From: Candidatus Limosilactobacillus intestinipullorum
Lineage (GTDB): Bacteria; Bacillota; Bacilli; Lactobacillales; Lactobacillaceae
DNA length: 64,000 nt
Direction: 5' to 3'
Assembly: GCA_019117185.1 (NCBI GenBank)
Contig: DXAF01000048.1
Coordinates: forward strand, 1 to 64,000
Every line of letters starts with the position of its first letter. Within the stretch, counting starts at the first letter, position 1. The translations under genes were made by a program, and so were the position numbers. Below the pieces are notes generated by a model that made no database searches, had not been told where the DNA came from, and was given only the letters and a program-made list of their open reading frames with translations. This document shows, in pieces, positions 8,236-15,991 of this stretch.

Positions 8236-9603
8236 CTAACCATTGTGCCGCCACTTAGGGTCGGTTATAATCCGGGCTGCAATTAACCCTAGTGGCAGGA
8301 AAATAATAATCATGACGGCCTTCGTAAACCAGATGGCCCCCACACTCAGCGAGGTTAAACCAATGTTATACATTGCCCGGTACATGTACAACCCCGGCAC
8401 CATAATTACAATCGAAGGCACTGTAATCGAAATCTGTGGGTAGCGGACCTTTTTCTTAACAACCCAGGCTAACAACCCGGCAATCATGGCGCCGATAAAG
8501 GCCGCGGCTCCCGCTGGAATCGTCGTTAGGTCGACCAGTTCCAACCGGGTGGTATTGGCCACCGCCCCAATCAAACCAGCTAAGGCGGCCATCTTCGGCG
8601 TACTGTTAAACATAATTGAGAAACCGAAGACCCCACAAAAGCTAGCCGGCAGCCGTAAAAGCATGTATGCCAATGGTGAGAGTGCCATCGTTGGGAAGTT
8701 CTCCGGGCGGAGGTTAACCGCAATGGCAACTACCCAGCCGACCACGGTCGCAACCACCACGATAATAGCAGCATAAGCCAACCGCTCCAATCCCGACCGC
8801 ATGTCAAGTTTGGAAAGGTCCAGGCCACTAGTAATAAACGGGAAGCCGGGGATGACAAACAGCATCGCCCCGATGTAGCCTGCTTCATGGCGGGAACTGA
8901 CGTCAAAGCCCATTTGCAAGACCGTCAGCGATAATAGGTAGCTTAGACAGGCCACCGCCACTGCCACCCCAATTCCCGCAAAGAGGGTGATGTGGCGGTC
9001 ACGCATCTTCCGGCGGACATAGTTACCCAGGCCGGCGCCAATAAAGCTACAGACCATTTCCACTGGGCCACCACCCAGGAGAAAAACGAAGGCGCTGCAG
9101 GCTAGTGCCGCGGCCAAAGCGACCTGCCAGGGGGCGTAGTTACCCCGGGAATGGGCGATCTTTTCCAGCCGGGCATGGATATCACCAATCGTCATGTCAT
9201 CACTATGGGCGTCAAAGTCCTGGATAAACTGTTCCATGTAGGATAACTTAGTGGTGTTAACCCCGGTTGTCGGTAGTGAAATTGCCTGGGTATAGCTGTG
9301 GTGAGCATCCATACAGGTGTACTCCAGGGAAACCAAACCGATGTCGACCGAACACGTCATCTTAAGTTTCCGGGCCACGATGTTCATCGAATCACGAACT
9401 CGCCAGGCACCGGTCCCGTATGACAGCATCATCAAGCCAATCCGGCCCACAATGGCGGCCCGCTCAATCAGGTTTGCCTCACTGGCCGGCGTGAAGTTAT
9501 CGTTGGTAAAGAAGTCATGCCAGGGAATGGCCATGTGATGTTTAGTTGATAAATGCTGGGTCGGCTGGAATTGGTCCGCCAATTGCCCGTCTTCCTTGCT
9601 CAT
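8236..9603 (-). CDS. ThrE-type threonine/serine exporter family protein
   Basis: A 455-residue protein in which the two usual halves are fused. The N-terminal half (about 45-290) carries the DUF1212/ThrE region with LMMLSYGTGAWRVRDSMN and about five membrane segments. The C-terminal half (about 300-450) is a second membrane block like DUF3815. Family members export threonine and serine; this role here is by homology. The ATG at 9603 has GGAGG about 12 bases upstream. It heads a minus-strand group with the glycosylase and the MFS gene. A TATAAT on the minus strand at 9662-9667 could be its -10 box. Confidence 0.85.
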   Translation of the reverse strand: MSKEDGQLADQFQPTQHLSTKHHMAIPWHDFFTNDNFTPASEANLIERAAIVGRIGLMMLSYGTGAWRVRDSMNIVARKLKMTCSVDIGLVSLEYTCMDAHHSYTQAISLPTTGVNTTKLSYMEQFIQDFDAHSDDMTIGDIHARLEKIAHSRGNYAPWQVALAAALACSAFVFLLGGGPVEMVCSFIGAGLGNYVRRKMRDRHITLFAGIGVAVAVACLSYLLSLTVLQMGFDVSSRHEAGYIGAMLFVIPGFPFITSGLDLSKLDMRSGLERLAYAAIIVVVATVVGWVVAIAVNLRPENFPTMALSPLAYMLLRLPASFCGVFGFSIMFNSTPKMAALAGLIGAVANTTRLELVDLTTIPAGAAAFIGAMIAGLLAWVVKKKVRYPQISITVPSIVIMVPGLYMYRAMYNIGLTSLSVGAIWFTKAVMIIIFLPLGLIAARIITDPKWRHNG

Positions 9604-9694
9604 CGCAGTCTAATGCCTCCGCTCAATTGTGTTTCAATTTACGTCTAATTTAACCACTACCATTATACGTCCCTTGTCAACATTGCTTAGCAAA

Positions 9695-10573
9695 TCACTT
9701 GATCCGTTTTAACTCGTCCACAAACCGTTCTTCTTCTGGACTAAGGACGTACCCCTCACGAATTGCTAATGAGATCGTAAACTGCTCTGGTAAGGGGTCA
9801 CTGATGGCAATCGACACAATCCCCGGCTCGTTTTGGATGGCGTCCTTTACCATCAAGCTAATTCCGAGGTTTTGTCGAACCAGTTCCTTTACCCAGGAAA
9901 TGTCTGGAACCCGGTACGCCGCGGTTTGGGGTTTGATGCCCGCATAGGTGCAGTAAGCCTGAAAGGCTGCGTTGTGGACGTATTGCTGGTCGTAGTTAAC
10001 GAAGTGCTCATTACCGAGCTCTTTAAAAGAAACCGTCCGTCGCTTGGCTAAGGGGTGTTGGGTGCTCACAATGATGTTAAAGGGCCGGGTCGTGATTAAG
10101 TCCGCATAGATTCCCGGCTGGTTAATTAGCTTGTTGGAGCCCAGGATAGCGATGTCGATCTTGCCGTCTTGGAGCTGGCCAAGGAGCTCATGTGAGCCGG
10201 CGGAAACAATTTTCAAGCGCTGCAAGAGCTTGTCCGACGTCTGCTGGACAATTTTAGAAATGTACATTTTACCGATAATTGGCGGCAAGCCAAAGCGGAT
10301 CTGCCGCTGGTTGGCCCGGTTAATTTCCTGGTGGGCCAGTTCAATTTTCTTATTAATTAATTGGGCATTTTCAAAGAGCATCCGGCCACTCCGGGTAACC
10401 ATTTCATCACGGTGCACCTTGTCCTTGCGGATTAGTTGGGCATTAAATTCACGCTCCAGGCGCTGGATCGACTGGGTAATTGTCGGCTGGGAAACGTTAA
10501 ATAGCTTCGCCACCTGAGTGTAGTTTTTATACTTGACCAGGGCCACGAAATATTGCAGGTCGCGGGTATTCAT
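9695..10573 (-). CDS. LysR-type transcriptional regulator, MleR-like paralogue
   Basis: A 292-residue LysR regulator: N-terminal winged helix-turn-helix (QVAKLFNVSQPTITQSIQRLE, about residues 19-39) followed by an effector domain. The linker string RFGLPPIIG is shared with the mleR-like gene at 31855, which points to a common subfamily of carboxylate-responsive regulators. I start at the ATG of 10573, since AAGGGG lies nine bases before it while an upstream ATG (10582) is too close. It is divergent from the AraC regulator gene. Target is unknown; the neighbouring ttdAB or the threonine exporter group are the natural candidates. Confidence 0.85.
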   Translation of the reverse strand: MNTRDLQYFVALVKYKNYTQVAKLFNVSQPTITQSIQRLEREFNAQLIRKDKVHRDEMVTRSGRMLFENAQLINKKIELAHQEINRANQRQIRFGLPPIIGKMYISKIVQQTSDKLLQRLKIVSAGSHELLGQLQDGKIDIAILGSNKLINQPGIYADLITTRPFNIIVSTQHPLAKRRTVSFKELGNEHFVNYDQQYVHNAAFQAYCTYAGIKPQTAAYRVPDISWVKELVRQNLGISLMVKDAIQNEPGIVSIAISDPLPEQFTISLAIREGYVLSPEEERFVDELKRIK

Positions 10574-10647
10574 CAGCTTCATCCCCTTTACAGTAATTAT
10601 CTTACGCTAAATAGGGTTAAAATGCGACAGGCGTCCATTATTCGCTA

Positions 10648-10653
10648 TATAAT
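10648..10653 (+). promoter_or_regulatory. -10 box of the AraC regulator gene
   Basis: A perfect TATAAT lies 22 bases before the ATG, preceded at 18 bases by GCGACA (10624-10629), a partial -35 match. The site lies in the 100-base gap between the divergent LysR and AraC genes. Confidence 0.5.
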
Positions 10654-10675
10654 AGTTAGAAAAGGAGGAAAAAAG

Positions 10676-11674
10676 ATGGCCCTTTCTCAACCCGTCAGTT
10701 CATACTTTGACCAATTGATCTACGCAATCGGTAATTACCACTACAATTGGCACCCGGAATTAGAGTTGCTAATGCCCCTTAAGGGAAACGTGATTGTCAA
10801 CGTCGACGGCTACCAGTACCAGCTGGCCCCCGCCGACTTGATCATCATCAACACTAACCAGGGCCACGCCACCCTCGCTACCCAGCCAAACACGCTGGCA
10901 ATTCGGACCCAGGTTGCACCCCAGTTTTTCCAGGACCAGGGGGTTAAATTAAGCACCGGTAAATTTGACTTGAATAGCGTAGCCATCCCCCACCACCCAG
11001 CTTACGCGCCATTGCGGCAAAACATTGCAAAACTTTACTTTGCCACGGGTTCACTGGAACGCAACACCGCGTGTTTTCGCCTGGCCGATTTGCTCTACGA
11101 AAACTTCTTTGTGCCAACCGATCAGGGTCAGGTCCCCCAACATTCCAACGCCCACTTTGCCCAGGTTGCTAAGGATATCCAAGAGAGCTATGAAGAGAAC
11201 CTCAACCTCGCCGGACTAGCCAAGCGGTATGGCTACTCCAAGCCCTACTTTTCCAAACTCTTCAAGCAGCACTTTGGCATTGGCTTTTATGAGTACCTTA
11301 CCCGGGAGCGCCTCCAGCACGCCCTTAGTGAACTTAACCGGGGACAAACCAAGATCAGCACCGTTGCCCTTGATAATGGCTTTACCGAAGTTAAGTCGTT
11401 TAACCTCGCGTTTAAAAAACACTTTGGGATCACCCCGTCTGCTTACCAGGCCAAGTTTCTCCCCCAGGTAACGGCAGTTGATGCCCACTTCCAACAAGAG
11501 ATCAGTGCTGCCCAATTAGCGACCGCGCAAACCTACCTTAAAGAACTCCGCGCCCCCGTTACCCCGCCGGTAGTTGACCCCACTAACTGTCATGACTGCC
11601 ATTACCGCGTAGACGGGCAGCGCTACCAAGAGCTCCGCCAAAAATTAAGGAAGTTGCTCAACGATAACAATTGA
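10676..11674 (+). CDS. AraC-family transcriptional regulator with cupin sensor
   Basis: A 332-residue regulator. An N-terminal cupin sensor (about 20-130; HWHPELELLMPLKG and YQYQLAPADLIII) is followed by two helix-turn-helix units (about 175-275; LNLAGLAKRYGYSKPYFSKLF and ISTVALDNGFTEVKSFNLAF). The C-terminus has an unusual tail with CHDCH, which could bind metal. The ATG at 10676 follows AAAGGAGGAAAAAAG, a near-ideal ribosome site; a longer frame from 10553 overlaps the LysR start and is not needed. The gene lies directly before ttdAB, so control of tartrate utilisation is likely (inference from position). Confidence 0.88.
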   Translation: MALSQPVSSYFDQLIYAIGNYHYNWHPELELLMPLKGNVIVNVDGYQYQLAPADLIIINTNQGHATLATQPNTLAIRTQVAPQFFQDQGVKLSTGKFDLNSVAIPHHPAYAPLRQNIAKLYFATGSLERNTACFRLADLLYENFFVPTDQGQVPQHSNAHFAQVAKDIQESYEENLNLAGLAKRYGYSKPYFSKLFKQHFGIGFYEYLTRERLQHALSELNRGQTKISTVALDNGFTEVKSFNLAFKKHFGITPSAYQAKFLPQVTAVDAHFQQEISAAQLATAQTYLKELRAPVTPPVVDPTNCHDCHYRVDGQRYQELRQKLRKLLNDNN

Positions 11675-11718
11675 GATACCAATTAATTAACATTCATTAC
11701 TCGTTTTTTCCGATCTCG

Positions 11719-11765
11719 TGACCAATCAACTGGACCGCAGTGCCCTTCTGACTGGTCATTTTTTA
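11719..11765 (+). terminator. Terminator after the AraC regulator gene
   Basis: TGACCAATCA and TGACTGGTCA form a ten-pair stem with one mismatch, followed by TTTTTT. It separates the regulator from ttdAB. Confidence 0.75.
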
Positions 11766-11902
11766 ATTACTTCATGGCTACCCGCGGCGCCAACAGTGAG
11801 CCCACTAACCCATCGCCAGCAGTCAAAGTCATTAAGAATCGCATAGCAAGTTTGCGCTTTAAATCACATAATGATGACAGTAATTAAAGGAGGAATGATC
11901 TG

Positions 11903-12823
11903 ATGAAGTACGCCTATACTGAACCCACCCTTAGCAAAAAGGGCGCAGAACTCCGGGACTTGCTGGTCAAGTACCTCGATATCTTTAGTCACCGCCTTCC
12001 AGATGATGTTTCAAAGAAATTAGTTGAATATTCCAAGATTGAAGTCGACCCCTTACAAAAACTGGTCTACGACACGATGATGGAAAACCAACGGCTGGCT
12101 GCCGAAGCGGACGTGCCAAGCTGTCAGGATACTGGGACCCTGCAATTCTTCGTTAAAGTCGGTACCAAGTTCCCATTGATTGACGAGTTAAACGAAATCT
12201 TAGTTGACGCGACCTATCAAGCAACCAAGATAGCTCCACTGCGGACCAACGCCGTTCAAACCTTCGACGAATACAACACCAACATCAACATTGGTGACGG
12301 CATTCCAGGGATCTTTACCCAACTGATGCCCCACAGTTCCGACATTGAAATCTACCCATACATGGCCGGTGGTGGTTGTACACTACCTGGTGTCGCTAAG
12401 GTTTTGATGCCTGGTGAAGGGTACGAAGGGGTTACCCGTTTCGTCATGGACCGGATGACCACGTACGGTGTTAATGCCTGCCCACCACTGCTGGTCGGGG
12501 TCGGTATTGGAACCTCTGTAGAGACCGCAGCGATGAACTCCAAGTTGGCCCTCTTACGGCGGGTCGACAGCTACAGCAACAATAAGCGGGCTGCTAAGAT
12601 GGAACACCTGCTTGAAGACGGGATTAACGCAATCGGCCTTGGCCCACAAGGCTTCGGTGGTAAGAAGTCCGTCATGGGGGTTAACATCATCAACACCGCC
12701 CGGCACCCATCAGTAATTGGGGTCGGGGTCAGCACCGGTTGCTGGTCACACCGGCGGGGCCTGATCAAGCTCGATGAAAACCTGAACTACGAATTACCAA
12801 TGAACAAGGGGGTTGAATTGTAA
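11903..12823 (+). CDS. ttdA: L(+)-tartrate dehydratase alpha subunit
   Basis: Iron-sulfur dehydratase subunit that with TtdB converts L-tartrate to oxaloacetate. The 306-residue sequence follows E. coli TtdA along its whole length (CQDTG, YMAGGGCTLPG, VNACPPLLVGVGI, STGCWSHRRG). The expected cluster ligands are Cys74, Cys193 and Cys280. Class I fumarases are close relatives, but a separate class II fumarase (28376-29764) and the better fit to TtdA favour tartrate. The ATG is preceded by AAAGGAGG. The ttdB start is 1 base after its stop. No tartrate transporter adjoins; the CitT-type antiporter at 24483 may serve. Confidence 0.9.
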   Translation: MKYAYTEPTLSKKGAELRDLLVKYLDIFSHRLPDDVSKKLVEYSKIEVDPLQKLVYDTMMENQRLAAEADVPSCQDTGTLQFFVKVGTKFPLIDELNEILVDATYQATKIAPLRTNAVQTFDEYNTNINIGDGIPGIFTQLMPHSSDIEIYPYMAGGGCTLPGVAKVLMPGEGYEGVTRFVMDRMTTYGVNACPPLLVGVGIGTSVETAAMNSKLALLRRVDSYSNNKRAAKMEHLLEDGINAIGLGPQGFGGKKSVMGVNIINTARHPSVIGVGVSTGCWSHRRGLIKLDENLNYELPMNKGVEL

Positions 12824-12824
12824 A

Positions 12825-13436
12825 ATGAAGACCTATCATTTAACTACACCAATTTCTGCTGACGACATCAAAGACATCCGGATCGGTGACATCGTTTACC
12901 TTACGGGAACCATGGTAACGGCCCGTGATGACGCCCACCGGCGGGTTGTCAAGGAAGGCCTCAAGCTCCCCGTTGACATCAAGGACAAGGCAATCCTGCA
13001 CGCCGGCCCAATCATCAAGTACCTGCCTGATAACAAGTACAAGATGGTTGCCGTGGGACCAACCACGAGTATGCGGATGGAAATGTTTGAAGAAGAGTTC
13101 GTCCACAAAACCGGTGTCCGCCTGATCATTGGTAAGGGTAGCATGGGGCCCGGAACGGCCCGGGCTTGCAAGAATGACAAGGCACTGCAACTGGTCTACC
13201 CTGCTGGAAACGCCGTTTACGCTGCCAAGCACGTGGAAAAGATTGTTGATGCCCAGTGGACTGACCTGGGGATGCCAGAAACGCTCTGGGTATGTAAGGT
13301 CAAGAACTTTGGCCCACTGATCGTAACGATCGATACCAACGGTGATAACTTCTTTGACGCCAAGAAGGCTGAATTCAACAAGCGCAAGGAAGAACAAATC
13401 AAGAAGATCAGTGAACAAGTTCAATTTATCCAATAA
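12825..13436 (+). CDS. ttdB: L(+)-tartrate dehydratase beta subunit
   Basis: Beta subunit of the tartrate dehydratase, 203 residues, matching the usual length. It aligns with E. coli TtdB throughout: DIRIGDIVYLTGT, HAGPI, VGPTTSMRME, GKGSMGP, MPETLWVC and FGPLIVTIDTNG are all family landmarks. The ATG at 12825 is used; AAGGGGG lies in the end of ttdA and the two genes are translationally coupled (TAAA-ATG). A strong terminator follows, so ttdAB is a two-gene operon. Confidence 0.9.
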   Translation: MKTYHLTTPISADDIKDIRIGDIVYLTGTMVTARDDAHRRVVKEGLKLPVDIKDKAILHAGPIIKYLPDNKYKMVAVGPTTSMRMEMFEEEFVHKTGVRLIIGKGSMGPGTARACKNDKALQLVYPAGNAVYAAKHVEKIVDAQWTDLGMPETLWVCKVKNFGPLIVTIDTNGDNFFDAKKAEFNKRKEEQIKKISEQVQFIQ

Positions 13437-13466
13437 TTCGCAATGATATTGCCAACATTTCACTAG

Positions 13467-13507
13467 GCGGCTGGGAGAAAACAAGGTTTTCTCCCAGCCG
13501 CTTTTGT
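13467..13507 (+). terminator. Strong terminator after ttdB
   Basis: GCGGCTGGGAGAAAAC pairs perfectly with its complement, loop of a few bases, followed by TTTTGTT. The GGCTGGGAGAAA arm recurs in other terminators of this window (near 24364 and 7530). Confidence 0.88.
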
Positions 13508-13552
13508 TCCTCCATATGCTAAAATGAACTTCTCATAAGGAGGTTCACCATC

Positions 13553-14314
13553 ATGAGAGTATTTGACAGTCATTTTCACTGTATTGATCCGCGTTTCCAT
13601 TTAGTGGCAGCGAACGACAGTTTTATTCCCCGCCCCTTCCCCTACCGGACATATGACCAGTGGATGCGCCAAATCGGCATTGACCTGGCTGGAGGGATCA
13701 TCGTCGCCGGTTCATTTCAGGGTGTTAGTACTGACTTCTTGCAACTAATTCCGGAAATTAAAGCACAATTCCACCGGCAATACGGTGCGGTAATTAACCT
13801 TGATCCCCGGTTAAGCGACCAACAGCTTATTCACCTAAAAGACGCCGGCGTTGTTGGCATTCGCCTTAATTTCGTTCGCGGAAATACCGCCACCCCGACT
13901 GCTCTCGACCGGCTTGCCCGTCGAATTTACGATCTGGCGGGTTGGACAACTGAAGTTTATACTGACGCAGAATCGCTCCACCGACTGCTTCCTGTCCTGG
14001 CAAAGCTCCCGGCCGTTGCCGTCAACCACGTTGGCTACCAAAAGGCCGCCATTGCCGACCTTTACCGACTCGCCGACAACGGTGTTAAAGTTAAAGCCAG
14101 TGGCTTGGGGCGTCTTGACTTTGACCCGTGGCCGGTCCTGGAAAAGATTAACCAGATCAACCCCACGGCGCTCATGTTTGGTTCCGACTTCCCTGGGACC
14201 AGGATCAAGCGCATCTTCAACTCAACCGACCTGCGTCATTTTCAAACGTTATTCGCTCCAGCAGCACAACAGCGAATCTTTTATGATAACGCCCACCAGT
14301 TCTATTTTCATTAA
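13553..14314 (+). CDS. Amidohydrolase 2 family metal-dependent hydrolase
   Basis: A 253-residue TIM-barrel protein of the amidohydrolase-related (COG2159) family. The N-terminal DSHFH metal motif, the central VNHVGYQK with a His, and the C-terminal FGSDFPGTR with the catalytic Asp are present, all typical of ACMSD/dihydroorotase-like decarboxylases and lactonases. The ATG follows AAGGAGG at 9 bases. It is a single gene between two terminators. Its position after ttdAB may mean a role in sugar-acid or carboxylate breakdown, but the substrate is unknown. Confidence 0.82.
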   Translation: MRVFDSHFHCIDPRFHLVAANDSFIPRPFPYRTYDQWMRQIGIDLAGGIIVAGSFQGVSTDFLQLIPEIKAQFHRQYGAVINLDPRLSDQQLIHLKDAGVVGIRLNFVRGNTATPTALDRLARRIYDLAGWTTEVYTDAESLHRLLPVLAKLPAVAVNHVGYQKAAIADLYRLADNGVKVKASGLGRLDFDPWPVLEKINQINPTALMFGSDFPGTRIKRIFNSTDLRHFQTLFAPAAQQRIFYDNAHQFYFH

Positions 14315-14318
14315 TATT

Positions 14319-14364
14319 AAGCGGCCTTCAGCGTGGAAAATTATTCGAACGCTGAAGGCCGCTT
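14319..14364. terminator. Hairpin terminator, member C of the hairpin family
   Basis: AAGCGGCCTTCAGCGT and ACGCTGAAGGCCGCTT form a perfect 16-pair stem. The loop ends in TTCGA just before the 3' arm, like the related hairpins at 42982 and 2821. It lies between convergent genes. Confidence 0.8.
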
Positions 14365-14374
14365 CACGTTTGCT

Positions 14375-14581
14375 TTATTTAATTTGACTAATTTGAATTT
14401 TTTGCTTCTTCAAGAAGAGATGGTCAACCTGATAACCATAGTCTAGTAATTCCTTCTTATACCCGAGAAAAGAATGGTCAAGTGGAACGCCGGCAATCTT
14501 TTCAACCGCATTAAAGGGGACCACCAGCTGGTCTTGACCACTATCTGCAATATATTTCCACAATCGATCGTACTTACTCAT
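14375..14581 (-). CDS. Small conserved protein (DUF7662-like)
   Basis: A 68-residue protein of unknown function. The pattern MSKYDRLWKYI, then FNAVEKIAG and DHSFLGYKKEL followed by a GYQVDHL strand resembles small DUF7662-type proteins found in many bacteria, which suggests a nucleic-acid-associated or modified winged-helix-like fold, but no function is established. Its ATG is three bases after the stop of the RelE-like pseudogene on the same strand, so it is the third gene of that cluster. Confidence 0.65.
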   Translation of the reverse strand: MSKYDRLWKYIADSGQDQLVVPFNAVEKIAGVPLDHSFLGYKKELLDYGYQVDHLFLKKQKIQISQIK

Positions 14582-14583
14582 TT

Positions 14584-14913
14584 CTAACTCCTCACAATTT
14601 CCGTAACCAGCCGACCAAATTCATGGCTGAAGATGGCCTTCTGGAGGTGACTGCTGATGAAGTACACGGTGCCCCGATCCCGTTCCACAGCAAACGCCAG
14701 CCGGGCAGAACCCAGCTTCCCCAGGTTCAGTCGAAATTCGTAGATGGGCTGGCCGGCAACCCGTTTCTTGGTCGCCAACTTAACCTTGGTTATCCCCGTT
14801 GCGACCTCCCTGGTGATGGCGGCCCCGATCATTGTCTCGGCAGCGTTTTGCTGGTGACGGTGCTTTTTGAAGAAGGCCTTGCAACCACGTTCATCAAACT
14901 CAACCTACATCAT
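14584..14913 (-). pseudogene. RelE/ParE-like toxin gene with stop at codon 3
   Basis: After a perfect AAAGGAGGGG ribosome site the frame reads ATG ATG TAG, then stays open for 107 codons beginning VEFDERGCKAFFKKH. The body has the compact mix of KxK and YEFRLNL, SARLAFAVERD, VYFISSHLQK strands expected of RelE/ParE-type toxins. A CAG to TAG change would explain the stop. The next in-frame ATG (14832) would drop 27 residues and has no ribosome site, so an 82-residue product is unlikely. It follows the antitoxin-like gene with overlap of its start and that gene's end. Toxin identity is inferred from layout and pattern only. Confidence 0.6.
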
Positions 14914-15190
14914 GCCCCTCCTTTGTCTGACTCAAGTATACCCGGTGGCTCCGCGGAAATTCCCGCTTGAATGCGGTTGTTACCGCATGTTTGGCCGCCC
15001 GACCAGCCAAGTGGTAGGTTTGCCGGGCATTAACGTAACCCTGTTCAACCAGGGTCAGGGTACCATCCCCTGTCGCCACTATTAATGAACGGTCCTTCTT
15101 CTTAGTCAACAGACTGGTTCGCTGGTTAGCCGTTTCCTTCACCACCCGCTTCAAAACCGCCTGGGCCTGTTTAATTGGTATCTCACGCAT
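14900..15190 (-). CDS. Putative antitoxin, Phd/YefM-like
   Basis: A 96-residue protein. The start MREIPIKQAQAVLKRVV followed by a TSLLTKKKDRSLIV strand resembles the DNA-binding N-terminal region of Phd/YefM antitoxins (…I-x-E-A-R…/…ILITRxGK-x-VVLM). The remainder is basic (HAVTTAFKREFPRSH). It overlaps the start of the RelE-like pseudogene. A 24-base perfect palindrome lies in its leader, fitting autoregulation. The ribosome site is not strong; ATG at 15190 is used. Family assignment is tentative. Confidence 0.55.
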   Translation of the reverse strand: MREIPIKQAQAVLKRVVKETANQRTSLLTKKKDRSLIVATGDGTLTLVEQGYVNARQTYHLAGRAAKHAVTTAFKREFPRSHRVYLSQTKEGHDVG

Positions 15191-15233
15191 TCAATCAGTC
15201 TTTTCCCACTTAATTTACACTGTCCGGAGCTAA

Positions 15234-15257
15234 TAATAATTTCCCGGGAAATTATTA
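15234..15257. promoter_or_regulatory. 24-base perfect palindrome, probable operator of the toxin-antitoxin-like operon
   Basis: Twelve bases on each side of CCC|GGG at 15245/15246 pair perfectly, with arms TAATAATTT and AAATTATTA. A minus-strand -10 box TATACT lies at 15283-15288, so the palindrome falls in the start-proximal leader, where a repressor would block transcription. Confidence 0.6.
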
Positions 15258-15301
15258 GCCACGGCCACCTTTTACCAAACTTAGTATAGCACAGCCAGTC
15301 G

Positions 15302-15808
15302 TCACTGCTTATCCTTGTCCACCCGACTAATCGTCAGTGGGAACTTGTGGTCCAGTTTAGGGTCAACCTTCTTAATTACGAGCCAGTTCTTCAGTGGCCC
15401 CATCATAATCCAAGCCCCAATCCATAATATGCCCATTAGAGAAGAATAGATGTCGTTGTGCACCAGTGGGAACAAGGCCCCCCACGCCATCATCACAATA
15501 ATGAAGACAGCATTATAAAGATGCTTGAACGTTCGGAACTCTTCGTGGCGGGCCTGAAGCTGGTATTGTAACTGGTCGTCGGCCGATTGAATCTTTGCCT
15601 GCTGCTCCTGAGTGGTATCAGTGTGGGGAAAGAGGTCGCCCACCCCGACACCCAGTGCACCAGCCACAAGGTTCAAAGTCGAGATACTGGCATCATCCCC
15701 CGCTTCCAGCCGTTGAATTGTTCTTACTGATACCTGGGCCTTCTCCGCTAACTGCTCCTGGGACTGGTGGCTCGCCGCCCGCAACTCCTTGATCTTATTT
15801 TCGATCAT
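15302..15808 (-). CDS. XRE-family regulator with two membrane segments
   Basis: A 168-residue protein: residues 1-60 are an XRE helix-turn-helix (IKELRAASHQSQEQLAEKAQVSVRTIQRLE split over helices 1-3), a linker rich in Gln and Glu (about 65-95), then two hydrophobic segments at about 98-115 and 122-140. Such membrane-tethered XRE proteins usually regulate a neighbouring gene in response to envelope or small-molecule signals. The ATG at 15808 follows GAGGAGATGATATT and overlaps the stop of the upstream small ORF by ATGA. Target unknown. Confidence 0.82.
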   Translation of the reverse strand: MIENKIKELRAASHQSQEQLAEKAQVSVRTIQRLEAGDDASISTLNLVAGALGVGVGDLFPHTDTTQEQQAKIQSADDQLQYQLQARHEEFRTFKHLYNAVFIIVMMAWGALFPLVHNDIYSSLMGILWIGAWIMMGPLKNWLVIKKVDPKLDHKFPLTISRVDKDKQ

Positions 15809-15987
15809 AATATCATCTCCTCGCTAATTTTAATATAAGAGAGATAGCAACCAATTAACACGACAATCACCCGCCAGTTAGCCGCCAATTCCCCGTCAGC
15901 AATAATGACACTAACCAGACGGGGCTTCACAATGCTAAAGAGGCCACCAGTGTTGCGGAATAGTCCGACCACTAGTAGCCCCTTCAT
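15805..15987 (-). CDS. Small hydrophobic ORF, unknown
   Basis: A 60-residue frame placed exactly between the hydrolase stop (5 bases upstream) and the XRE gene (ATGA overlap). Two hydrophobic stretches are visible (about 22-30 and 38-52, the latter WRVIVVLIGCYLSYI), so a small membrane protein is possible. The only ribosome-site candidate is AAGGAAA about 14 bases upstream, which is weak. The neat junctions on both sides favour a real gene, though it could also be the remnant of a longer membrane protein. Confidence 0.4.
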   Translation of the reverse strand: MKGLLVVGLFRNTGGLFSIVKPRLVSVIIADGELAANWRVIVVLIGCYLSYIKISEEMIL

Positions 15988-15991
15988 AATC

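Noticed and set aside
11903..13436. Class I fumarase in two subunits
   Set aside because: The sequences follow TtdA/TtdB more closely, and a class II fumarase is already present in the window.
12840..13484. Minus-strand open frame of 214 codons opposite ttdB
   Set aside because: Antisense shadow of ttdB that begins inside the ttdB terminator region; no initiation signal.
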